The position numbers and the translations under genes are program-made. Of a DNA stretch of 10,913 nt, positions 1-6,131 are shown one piece after another (the stretch's first letter is position 1; every line of letters starts with the position of its first letter). The stretch lies in contig JASHQV010000223.1 in the NCBI GenBank assembly GCA_030038955.1, forward strand, positions 1-10,913. The letters are read 5' to 3'. A model generated the notes under the pieces. The model had not been told where the DNA came from. It made no database searches and saw only the letters and a program-made list of their open reading frames with translations. This DNA comes from Solirubrobacteraceae bacterium. GTDB taxonomy: Bacteria; Actinomycetota; Thermoleophilia; Solirubrobacterales; Solirubrobacteraceae.

Positions 1-838
1 CGGCGCACTGCCTTCCGCCTCCGGCGCCAATCTCGACGCCGAGGCGCTGATCGCCGCCGCCCGCTCCGCCCAGGGGCTGCTGTGGACCCAGCTCGACAGC
101 CCCGCCGAGATCACGTCCGGCGGGCGGACCGAGTTGCTGTCGGGCAGCGATCGGCTCGAGGAGGAGATCGGCGGCCTCCGCGTGCGCATCTCCGACCAGG
201 CGTTCTTCCAGACCAACACCGAGATGGCCGAGCGCCTGTACGCGATCGCGAACGAGTACGCGGAGCTGACCGGGTTCGAGCGCGTCTACGACCTGTACTG
301 CGGGATCGGGACGATCGGCCTGCTGATGTCCCCGCGCGCGGCCGAGCTGTGGGGTCTCGAGATAGTCGAGGACGCGATCGCCGACGCGATCGCCAACGCG
401 CGGGCCAACGAGATCGACAATGCCCGCTTCTTCGCTGGCGACGTCCGCCTGGCGCTGGCGGAGCTGGTGGAGCGGGCGGGGCGCCCCGAGGTGCTGGTCG
501 TCGATCCGCCGCGGGCAGGCCTCTCGCAGAAGATCGTGCGGCGGATCATCGAGGCGGCGCCGCGCCGCATCGTGTACGTCTCCTGCAACCCGACGACGCT
601 CGCCCCCAACGCTGCCCAGCTTGGCGAGGCCGGGTACGCGCTGAGGAAGGTGCGCCCCGTCGACATGTTCCCCCAGACCCCGCATGTGGAGTGCGTCGCC
701 CAGTTCGAGCGGCGCCCGCAGCCAGTGCGGACCCCGGCGCCGGACCGGTCCCCGGCGCCGGTCCGGTCCCAGGCGCCGGTCCGGTCCCAGGCGCCGCACA
801 CCACCCCGGCGCCGGACCGGACCCCGATCGGCGATTAG
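1..838 (+). CDS. rlmD: 23S rRNA (uracil-5-)-methyltransferase, RlmD/RumA family, 3' part only
   Basis: SAM-dependent enzyme that methylates C5 of a uridine in 23S rRNA (or tRNA; TrmA/RlmC/RlmD share this fold). The frame is open from base 2, so the 5' end, including any TRAM domain and iron-sulfur cysteines, lies outside the window. Visible motifs in order: QAFFQTNTEMAERLY; SAM-binding DLYCGIGTIGL; LVVDPPRAGL; YVSCNPTTLA with the nucleophilic Cys codon at 584-586; and VDMFPQTPHVE with the general-base Glu codon at 689-691. These match the catalytic Cys and Glu known in E. coli RlmD. The conserved enzyme ends near base 715. About 40 extra residues follow, rich in Pro, Arg and Ala, encoded by an 18-bp tandem repeat. 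Stop TAG at 836-838. The next gene starts 11 bp later on the same strand, so co-transcription is likely. The exact target (U1939, U747 or tRNA U54) cannot be told from this fragment. Confidence 0.9.
   Translation, partial: GALPSASGANLDAEALIAAARSAQGLLWTQLDSPAEITSGGRTELLSGSDRLEEEIGGLRVRISDQAFFQTNTEMAERLYAIANEYAELTGFERVYDLYCGIGTIGLLMSPRAAELWGLEIVEDAIADAIANARANEIDNARFFAGDVRLALAELVERAGRPEVLVVDPPRAGLSQKIVRRIIEAAPRRIVYVSCNPTTLAPNAAQLGEAGYALRKVRPVDMFPQTPHVECVAQFERRPQPVRTPAPDRSPAPVRSQAPVRSQAPHTTPAPDRTPIGD
734..823 (+). repeat. 18-bp tandem repeat array, 5 units, coding the C-terminal tail of the rRNA methyltransferase
   Basis: Five consecutive 18-bp units at 734, 752, 770, 788 and 806. The unit is close to CCGGCGCCGGTCCGGTCC. 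Units 1-3 and 5 differ at only a few bases; unit 4 differs in its second half. The length is a multiple of three, so the array is read in frame as repeated hexapeptides of the type PAPVRS/QAPVRS/PAPDRT. Each unit holds short palindromes (CCGGCGCCGG, and GGACCGGTCC in unit 1), so the RNA could fold strongly just before the stop codon. Confidence 0.9.
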
Positions 839-849
839 GGGACTGGACA

Positions 850-1791
850 GTGCGAGCCGTCACGATCACCGGCGAGAACCAGTTCGAGCTGCGGGAGCAC
901 CCGGATCCCGTGCCGGGGGCGGGCGAGGTGCTGGTTCAGGTGCGCGCCGCCGGGCTCAACGCCGCCGACCTGCACCAGCTCGCCGGACGCTACCCGGCGC
1001 CGCCGGGCTCGCCGCCTGACATCCCCGGCCTGGAGCTCGCCGGCGAGGTGCTCGTCTGCGGTTCGGGGTCACGGCGGTTCGCTCCCGGCGACCGCGTGAT
1101 GGGACTCGTCGGGGGTGGCGGACAGGCCGAGCTGGCGGCCGTCCACGAGCGCATCCTGATGCCGATACCCGAGAGCCTGGAGACGCTCACGGCCGGTGGC
1201 GTGCCCGAGGTGTTCACGACCGCCCACGACGCCCTGTTCACGCAGGCAGGCCTGAAGACCGGTGAGCGCCTGCTCGTCCACGGCGGCGCCGGCGGCGTCG
1301 GCGTCGCGGCGATCCAGCTGGCGCGGCTAGCTGGCGCGCGGGTGATCGCGACGGTGCGCAGTCCCGGCTGCCGCGCGCAGGTCGAGGGGCTGGGAGCGGA
1401 GGTGATCGCGCCGGACGCCTTCGGCGAGCACGGGCCGTTCGACGTGATCCTGGAGCTGGTCGGTGCGCCCAACCTGCCCGAGGACTTGCTCGCGCTGGCG
1501 ATGGGAGGCCGGATCGCCGTGATCGGCATCGGCGCGGGTGCCAAGGCCGAGATCAACCTCGGGCTGCTGCTGGCCAAGCGCGTCCAGATGTTCGGGTCGA
1601 TGCTGCGCGCCCGCTCGCTGGAGGAGAAGGCGCTGACCGCGAGGGCGATGGAGCGCCAGGTGCTGCCGCTGTTCGACAGCGGCAGCCTGACCGTGCCGAT
1701 CGCCGCCGAGCTCCCGCTCGAGCGGGCCGAGGCCGCCTACGCGCGGCTCCGCGAGAGCGGCAAGTTCGGCAAGGTCATCCTGACGATGTAG
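850..1791 (+). CDS. NADPH:quinone oxidoreductase-like medium-chain dehydrogenase (zinc-free, QOR/PIG3 type)
   Basis: Predicted cytosolic NADPH-dependent reductase of quinones or enones, 313 aa, the usual length for this family. The N-terminal GroES-like domain (about residues 1-125) has the family signature AGLNAADLHQLAGRYP and PGLELAGEV. The Rossmann domain (about 130-260) has HGGAGGVG at residues 144-151, the AxxGxxG nucleotide-binding loop of zeta-crystallin/QOR proteins. The C-terminus ends ARLRESGKFGKVIL, typical of the family. The cysteine cluster and catalytic zinc ligands of zinc alcohol dehydrogenases are absent. Start chosen as GTG 850, preceded by AGGGGA at 837-842 with 7-nt spacing. 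Reading farther upstream would run through the methyltransferase gene in another frame. It lies 11 bp after rlmD and is probably its operon partner. The substrate is not predictable from sequence. Confidence 0.87.
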   Translation: MRAVTITGENQFELREHPDPVPGAGEVLVQVRAAGLNAADLHQLAGRYPAPPGSPPDIPGLELAGEVLVCGSGSRRFAPGDRVMGLVGGGGQAELAAVHERILMPIPESLETLTAGGVPEVFTTAHDALFTQAGLKTGERLLVHGGAGGVGVAAIQLARLAGARVIATVRSPGCRAQVEGLGAEVIAPDAFGEHGPFDVILELVGAPNLPEDLLALAMGGRIAVIGIGAGAKAEINLGLLLAKRVQMFGSMLRARSLEEKALTARAMERQVLPLFDSGSLTVPIAAELPLERAEAAYARLRESGKFGKVILTM

Positions 1792-1816
1792 CGTCCCGGC
1801 GGAGCCTCAGCGAGGC

Positions 1817-1864
1817 GATCGATGGATCAAAGTGAGTCCATAGGCCAATTTTCATCCATCGATC
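1817..1864. terminator. AT-rich imperfect hairpin in a convergent gap, probable bidirectional terminator
   Basis: GATCGATGGAT (1817-1827) pairs perfectly with ATCCATCGATC (1854-1864). After one mismatch the stem continues with AAAGT (1829-1833) against ATTTT (1848-1852, one G-T wobble). The loop is 14 nt. It lies 26 bp after the oxidoreductase stop and 24 bp beyond the stop of the opposing small gene, the expected place for a shared terminator. There is no long T tract. The central ATGGA can alternatively pair with TCCAT at 1837-1841. Confidence 0.55.
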
Positions 1865-1887
1865 CCGCGGCTACCCGGCCGGGCTGG

Positions 1888-2072
1888 CTACTCCTCGTCG
1901 CTCTCGTCGTCCTCGTCGGGCTCGAGCGCTGGCACGGTCTCGGCGGCGTGCGTAGTGCACAGCGCCGGGCCTCCAGACTCCATCACCGCTTGCAGCTCGC
2001 GCGCGGTCAGCTCACGCCGCACACCTCGCAGCGGTCGCCGGTCTTCTCGAGCGTGCGCTCCTCCAGGTCCAT
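1888..2072 (-). pseudogene. Small zinc-ribbon-like protein, reading frame interrupted (apparent 1-base deletion)
   Basis: Reading leftward from ATG at 2072, the frame gives MDLEERTLEKTGDRCEVCG and then hits TGA at 2009-2007 after 21 residues. The adjacent frame, entered around 2012-2018, continues as ELTARELQAVMESGGPALCTTHAAET and ends in an acidic tail (EPDEDDESDEE) at TAG 1890-1888. Joined by restoring one base, it would be 61 aa with a CxxC and a CxxH pair, a plausible small zinc-binding fold, and an acidic C-terminus. The span is 185 nt, one short of a multiple of three. Neither half alone makes a sensible protein. It could be an assembly error, a recent pseudogene, or unusually a recoded gene; no classical slippery heptamer is visible. 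It is the last gene of the minus-strand cluster, 47 bp after the UDG stop. Function unknown. Confidence 0.5.
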
Positions 2073-2119
2073 GCACGCAGCCTACCCACACGGCGCGCCG
2101 CGCGACACAATCAGTACGG

Positions 2120-2770
2120 TCAGTACGGCGGCAGCTCGCTCCACCACTGCCCGAGCATCCGGAACGCCGACCAGAACTCGCGCTTGGCGGCGTCCTCGTC
2201 GAGCGCGTCGTCGATGTTAGGCACGTACAGCGCCTCGATCGACGGCGTGAATCGCTGCACCTCCCCGGTCGTGGCGTCCAGCTCCTGGCGCAGCGGCACG
2301 TCGAGGTCGTTGACCACGGACAGCGCCTCCTCACCCATCACTACCAGGATCTTCGGGCGCACGATCGCCAGCTCCTCGGTCAGGCGGGCGACGCACGCGG
2401 GGTCGGCCATCACCGGGTCGGGCACCGGACACTTGACGCACAGGGTGCCGTACACCGCCAGCGGATCGATGCCGAGGCGCTTCAGCGACTTCATCAGCGC
2501 GTTGCCGGTGCGCCCGTAGAACGCGACCCCCTCCTCCACCTCGGAGGCCCGGGGCGCGTACTTGATCAGGAAGATGTCGGCCTGCGGGTGGCCCGAGCCG
2601 AGCACCGGCATCAGCTGTCCGCGGGGGCAGCCGGAGCAGGCCTGCAGCTCGCGGGCCAGCGAGTTCAGCTCGCGGATCGCCCGCTCCAGGTACTTCTCGC
2701 GGATCTCGTCGTCGGTTGCCGGCACCGGTGTTCGATTGGACGCACTCCGGGCTTGTCCTTCCGGGCGCAT
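2120..2770 (-). CDS. Divergent family-4-like uracil-DNA glycosylase superfamily protein
   Basis: 216 aa, similar in layout and length to iron-sulfur family-4 uracil-DNA glycosylases, which remove uracil from DNA in base-excision repair. Residues 45-48 are CSGC, and C114 and C126 follow the VKC element; with C45 and C48 these can supply four ligands for a [4Fe-4S] cluster. Residues 70-89 (KYAPRASEVEEGVAFYGRTG) align with family motif 1, GEAPGxxEDxxGxPFVGxAG, but the leading Gly-Glu is Lys-Tyr and the next Gly is Arg. The C-terminal motif, normally containing His-Pro, reads LYVPNIDD at residues 181-188, without the His. The fold and cluster therefore look kept while the catalytic positions look replaced. 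The ATG overlaps the stop of the upstream gene by 1 nt (TGATG), indicating translational coupling. The last 9 bp are duplicated (TCAGTACGG at 2111 and 2120), which places a second in-frame TGA just downstream. Uracil excision activity should not be assumed. Confidence 0.78.
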   Translation of the reverse strand: MRPEGQARSASNRTPVPATDDEIREKYLERAIRELNSLARELQACSGCPRGQLMPVLGSGHPQADIFLIKYAPRASEVEEGVAFYGRTGNALMKSLKRLGIDPLAVYGTLCVKCPVPDPVMADPACVARLTEELAIVRPKILVVMGEEALSVVNDLDVPLRQELDATTGEVQRFTPSIEALYVPNIDDALDEDAAKREFWSAFRMLGQWWSELPPY

Positions 2771-4665
2771 CAGGAGTTGCGGGCGACCCGCCGCACGCGG
2801 CGCTGCCGCGACGCCTTCCGCGCCGACTCCGGCAGCGCCCGCGTCTGCAGGAACTTCAGTGCCTGCACGTACAGGAGGCTGGCCGGGTTGCGGACGATGT
2901 CGGCGTCGCGCAGCGACTCCAGGAACTCCTCCGGCCCCGAGAACTGCCGCATCCGGATGCGCACCGACCCGAGCCCCTGGGAGACGTGAGCGTCCGACCC
3001 CGCTCCCGCCGGAATCCGGTACTTGGCGGCGAACCGGACCGCCTCCTCGTTGAACTCGGAGATCGCGACCCGAGGGTTGAACACCTCGATCGCGTCGATC
3101 TCGTCGAGCACCGTCAGCAGGTGCCCGTAGTCCGGGACCGAGTGCAGGCGGTCGAACGGATGCGGGACGTAGACGACGCCTCGCTGCCGCCGGATCTCGG
3201 CGATCGTCTCCGCCAGCGTCAGCCCGCGCGGGATCTTGTGGCTCAGGAACAGCCCGATCACCTCCCCCTCCTCGGCCGTCTTGATCTCCTCGCCGACGAT
3301 CACCTCGAGATCGCCGCCCTCGGCTTGGCGCTGGGCCTCGAGCGCGCCCGAGATCTCGTTGTGGTCGGTGACCGCGATCGCGCCGAGTCCGCGGGCGCGG
3401 GCCTCGGCCAGCAGCACCTCGACCGGCGTCGCACAGTCCGGCGAATGATCGGTGTGCATGTGCAGGTCGACGTCGATCAGCGCCCGCTCGCGCAGCGCGC
3501 GGCGCACGCGCGCGTCGCCGCGCCCGCCGTGACGGCGGGTGACGAGCGCGCCGTAGACCTGCTCGAGCTGGTCGGTCAGCCGCTCGTAGCCGAGCTCCTC
3601 GGCGGCGTGCTCGCCGCTGGCGGCGCGGCTCCGGCGCAGCTCCGGCTCGGCGATCAGGCGCGTCAGCTGGGCGGCCAGCGTCTGCCCGTCGCCGGGCTCG
3701 AACTCGAGTCCGCGGCTGCCCTCGGACAGCAGCTCCTCGTAGACTGCCAGCCGCGGTGCGACCGGCACGACCCCGCTGACCAGCGCCCGCGCGAGCACGC
3801 CGGGCGTCGGCCGCACCCCCTCGGAGGCGAGCACCAGCACGTCGGCGTCGGCGAGCGCGTCGGTCGCCCGCTCGCCGCCGACGAACCGCACGCGCTCGCG
3901 CAGCGTCCGGCTCAGCGTCGCTGGGGCCGTCAGCGGGCGCGTCGAGCAGACCGTCACCCGCCATGCCGGCTCGGCGGGCAGCAGCCGCAGCGCGCGCAGG
4001 AACAGGCGTAGCGCTGCGCGCTCCTCCTCGGCGACCATCACCAGGCGCACGGCCCCGCCGGCGGACGGCACGCGCGCGACCGGCTCGGCTCCCGGCGCGA
4101 CCACCCGGTACTCACCGGGGAAGTACCGCGCCATCAGCTCGCGCGTGGCACGGTAGCTGGCGAGCCGCGCGTCCAGCCGCCCGAACAGCAGCTGCGACAG
4201 CGGCCGCCCGAGCTGGGTCGACACGAGCCGCTCGGTCGGCGCGTGGAAGCTCCCGACGTTCAGCGCCCGCGAGTGTCGCAGCGCGCTGCTCGCGGCGCTC
4301 GGCGCAAACGGCTCGTGCACGTGCACGACATCGAGCGGCAGCAGCTCCAGCGCCTGCTCGATCGTCCGCGCCACGTCGACCGGCAGCGAGGCCGCGCGCC
4401 GGCGCGCCGGCGCAAACGACAGCACCTCGCCGACGCCGAGCACGAGCGGCTCGCCGTCAGCGCGCTCGAGCAGCGCGGCCGGGTCGCCCCGCAGCGCCCG
4501 GCGGCTGTCGCGGACCAGTCCCGGCGACAGCGACGGGGCGATCACGAGCACACGATGTCCGCGTCGGCTGAGGGCCGCCGACAGCTTGGCGACGTGCTCC
4601 CCTACTTCGCTGTCCGCCTCCCAGGCGAACGGGCTCGCCTGCGCGATCGCCAGACGCGGTGGCAC
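2770..4665 (-). CDS. Fusion protein: PimA-like GT4 glycosyltransferase domain plus C-terminal PHP phosphoesterase domain
   Basis: 631 aa from GTG 4665. Residues 1-375 have a GT-B/GT4 layout: RLAIAQASPF near the start, HVHEPFAPS at 115-123 and SFHAPTERL at 139-147, resembling the acceptor-side region of phosphatidylinositol mannosyltransferase PimA. In the donor half the usual Arg/Lys pair after the beta strand is replaced (VAEEERAAL, 211-219), and the Glu-x7-Glu motif appears as Arg285-x7-Arg293. Residues 397-580 form a PHP domain with its metal ligands present: H402xH404, D434-H435, E459/E460, H502, and D558xH560. PHP domains are metal-dependent phosphoesterases. GTG 4665 is preferred over GTG 4728 because homology begins there and the longer version would run through a stable hairpin. 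It follows ino1 and overlaps the UDG-like gene by 1 nt. The PimA-like role is inferred from context; the sugar donor site may be inactive. Alternatives are a regulatory pseudo-transferase, or a nuclease of the RNase AM kind. Confidence 0.8.
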   Translation of the reverse strand: MPPRLAIAQASPFAWEADSEVGEHVAKLSAALSRRGHRVLVIAPSLSPGLVRDSRRALRGDPAALLERADGEPLVLGVGEVLSFAPARRRAASLPVDVARTIEQALELLPLDVVHVHEPFAPSAASSALRHSRALNVGSFHAPTERLVSTQLGRPLSQLLFGRLDARLASYRATRELMARYFPGEYRVVAPGAEPVARVPSAGGAVRLVMVAEEERAALRLFLRALRLLPAEPAWRVTVCSTRPLTAPATLSRTLRERVRFVGGERATDALADADVLVLASEGVRPTPGVLARALVSGVVPVAPRLAVYEELLSEGSRGLEFEPGDGQTLAAQLTRLIAEPELRRSRAASGEHAAEELGYERLTDQLEQVYGALVTRRHGGRGDARVRRALRERALIDVDLHMHTDHSPDCATPVEVLLAEARARGLGAIAVTDHNEISGALEAQRQAEGGDLEVIVGEEIKTAEEGEVIGLFLSHKIPRGLTLAETIAEIRRQRGVVYVPHPFDRLHSVPDYGHLLTVLDEIDAIEVFNPRVAISEFNEEAVRFAAKYRIPAGAGSDAHVSQGLGSVRIRMRQFSGPEEFLESLRDADIVRNPASLLYVQALKFLQTRALPESARKASRQRRVRRVARNS

Positions 4666-4693
4666 GCCGTGAGTGTAATCATCGGAATCCCCA

Positions 4694-4734
4694 GGGCCGG
4701 TGCTCGCGGACCGGTCCTTCGCGGCCACCGGCCC
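4694..4734. other. Long GC-rich hairpin between ino1 and the GT/PHP gene
   Basis: GGGCCGGTG (4694-4702) pairs with CACCGGCCC (4726-4734). After one C-C mismatch, seven more pairs (4704-4710 with 4718-4724, two of them G-T wobbles) close a 7-nt loop. It lies in the 103-bp gap after the ino1 stop, 29 bp upstream of the GT/PHP start. There is no T tract on either strand, so simple intrinsic termination is unlikely. It may attenuate or stabilise the minus-strand transcript. Confidence 0.6.
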
Positions 4735-4768
4735 ACCAGGCCAGTGGCCGCGCCACCCCGGCTCCGGC

Positions 4769-5998
4769 TCAGGCGGTCGGCGTCTCCTTAGGCGCAGCCG
4801 CGCGCGGGGCCCGCTTGCCCGGCAGCGGCGTGCGCGCGTAGGTGGCGATGAACTGCTCGGTCGCCTCGCGCGCCTGATCGTCTGGGCGCTGGTGCATCGG
4901 TGACTTCATCAGGTACGAGCTGGGGCCGTCGAGCTGCCCGCTGAGCCCATGGTTGAGCGCCAGCTTGCAGCAGCGGGTCGCGTCAATCACGATTCCGGCC
5001 GAGTTCGGCGAGTCCCACACCTCGAGCTTGCACTCGAGGTTCAGCGGCACGTCCCCAAACGCCTGGCCCTCGATGCGGATGTGCGCCCACTTGCGGTCGG
5101 TCAGCCACGGCACGTAGTCCGAGGGGCCGATGTAGACGTCCTCGGCGGGCAGCTCGTGACCCATGATCGAGGTGACGGCGTTGGTCTTGGAGATCTTCTT
5201 CGACTCCAGCCGCTCGCGCTCGAGCATGTTGTAGAAGTCCATGTTGCCGCCGACGTTGAGCTGCGAGGTGCGCAGCATCTTGACGCCACGGTCGTGGAAC
5301 AGGCGAGCGAGCGAGCGGTGCACGATCGTCGCTCCCACCTGGGACTTGATGTCGTCGCCGAGGATCGGCAGGCCGGCCTTCTCGAAGCGCTCGTTCCAGT
5401 ACTGCTCGCGGGCGATGAACACGGGGATGCAGTTGACGAACCCGCAGCCGGCCTCGAGGATCTGCTCCACGTACCACTTGGTCGCCTGCTCGGAGCCGAC
5501 CGGCAGGTAGGAGACGACCACGTCGGTCTGCGTGTCCTTCAGCACCTCGACGATGTCGGCGGTCGGGCCGGGGGCCTTCTTGATCTTCTGCTTGAGGTAC
5601 TTGCCGAGGCCGTCGTGCGTCATCCCGCGCATCACCTCCACGCCGAGCTTGGGGACGTCCGGGTCGAACTCGAGCGTGTTGTTCTGCCCTCGGAAGATCG
5701 CCTCGCTGAGGTCCCTGCCGACCTTGTCGGCGTCGATGTCGAAGGCGGCCGAGAACTCGATGTCGCGCACGTGGTAGCCGCCAAGGTCGACGTGCATCAG
5801 GCCCGGGACCGACTGCTCCGGGTCGGCGTCGCGGTAGTAGTGGACACCTTGGACGAACGAGCTGGCGCAGTTGCCGACGCCGACGATCGCCACGCGGACC
5901 TTGTCGCTCTGGTAGCGCTCGCGGAGGCTGGGGTCGGGCAGGCGGGATCCATCAGCGGCGGCCTCGGAGCCGTTGCCGTTGACGCTTGTGTTGCTCAA
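4769..5998 (-). CDS. ino1: Inositol-3-phosphate synthase (myo-inositol-1-phosphate synthase)
   Basis: Converts glucose-6-phosphate to 1L-myo-inositol-1-phosphate with bound NAD; this is the entry step to phosphatidylinositol and, in many actinobacteria, mycothiol. It is 409 aa, near the compact actinobacterial/archaeal form. The Rossmann loop GVGNCASS is at residues 40-47. VVSYLPVGSEQATKWYVEQ at 161-179 and LPILGDDIKSQVGATIVHR at 210-228 hold the conserved Asp-Lys catalytic region, followed by TSQLNVGGNMDFYN at 244-257. About 30 residues at the N-terminus and 20 at the C-terminus (PLPGKRAPRAAAPKETPTA) look disordered. The start is TTG at 5998, supported by AAGGGA at 6008-6013 (minus strand) with 9-nt spacing. 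It lies 133 bp after the CDP-alcohol phosphatidyltransferase gene, which supplies the next enzyme of the pathway. A short inverted repeat, GTCCA-N5-TGGAC (6037-6051), sits about 40 bp upstream of the start. Confidence 0.95.
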   Translation of the reverse strand: MSNTSVNGNGSEAAADGSRLPDPSLRERYQSDKVRVAIVGVGNCASSFVQGVHYYRDADPEQSVPGLMHVDLGGYHVRDIEFSAAFDIDADKVGRDLSEAIFRGQNNTLEFDPDVPKLGVEVMRGMTHDGLGKYLKQKIKKAPGPTADIVEVLKDTQTDVVVSYLPVGSEQATKWYVEQILEAGCGFVNCIPVFIAREQYWNERFEKAGLPILGDDIKSQVGATIVHRSLARLFHDRGVKMLRTSQLNVGGNMDFYNMLERERLESKKISKTNAVTSIMGHELPAEDVYIGPSDYVPWLTDRKWAHIRIEGQAFGDVPLNLECKLEVWDSPNSAGIVIDATRCCKLALNHGLSGQLDGPSSYLMKSPMHQRPDDQAREATEQFIATYARTPLPGKRAPRAAAPKETPTA

Positions 5999-6036
5999 TT
6001 GGCTGCGTCCCTTCTGAAAGAGGTCTGTGGGGCCGC

Positions 6037-6051
6037 GTCCAGCGATTGGAC
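6037..6051. promoter_or_regulatory. Short inverted repeat upstream of ino1, possible operator
   Basis: GTCCA (6037-6041) and TGGAC (6047-6051) form a perfect 5-bp inverted repeat with a 5-nt centre, between the start of ino1 and a TANNNT-type box read leftward (TACCCT, 6072-6067). No convincing -35 was found at a normal distance. The 131-bp gap also carries two direct copies of GGGGCCGCGT (6029-6038 and 6101-6110). An ino1-specific promoter inside the cluster is possible but weakly supported. Confidence 0.25.
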
Positions 6052-6131
6052 AGCGGCAGGCCTCTTAGGGTATTCCGCGAGGGTCGATTCGTTACACCGG
6101 GGGGCCGCGTGCCCGCGCCGCTGACGGACGC

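Noticed and set aside
82..849. Apparent fusion of the oxidoreductase with 256 upstream residues
   Set aside because: The upstream part is the rRNA methyltransferase gene read in the wrong frame, giving Arg-rich nonsense. GTG 850 has a good ribosome-binding site.
2111..2128. 9-bp tandem duplication TCAGTACGG at the end of the UDG-like gene
   Set aside because: It only adds a second in-frame stop just after the first; too short to be more than a slippage event.
1955..4571. Plus-strand open frames opposite the UDG-like and GT/PHP genes
   Set aside because: They are shadows of clearly recognisable minus-strand proteins and contain no domain-like sequence.
4666..4728. Upstream GTG 4728 as the start of the GT/PHP protein
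   Set aside because: It would add 21 non-conserved residues encoded by the hairpin at 4694-4734. GT4 homology starts directly at the GTG 4665 product.
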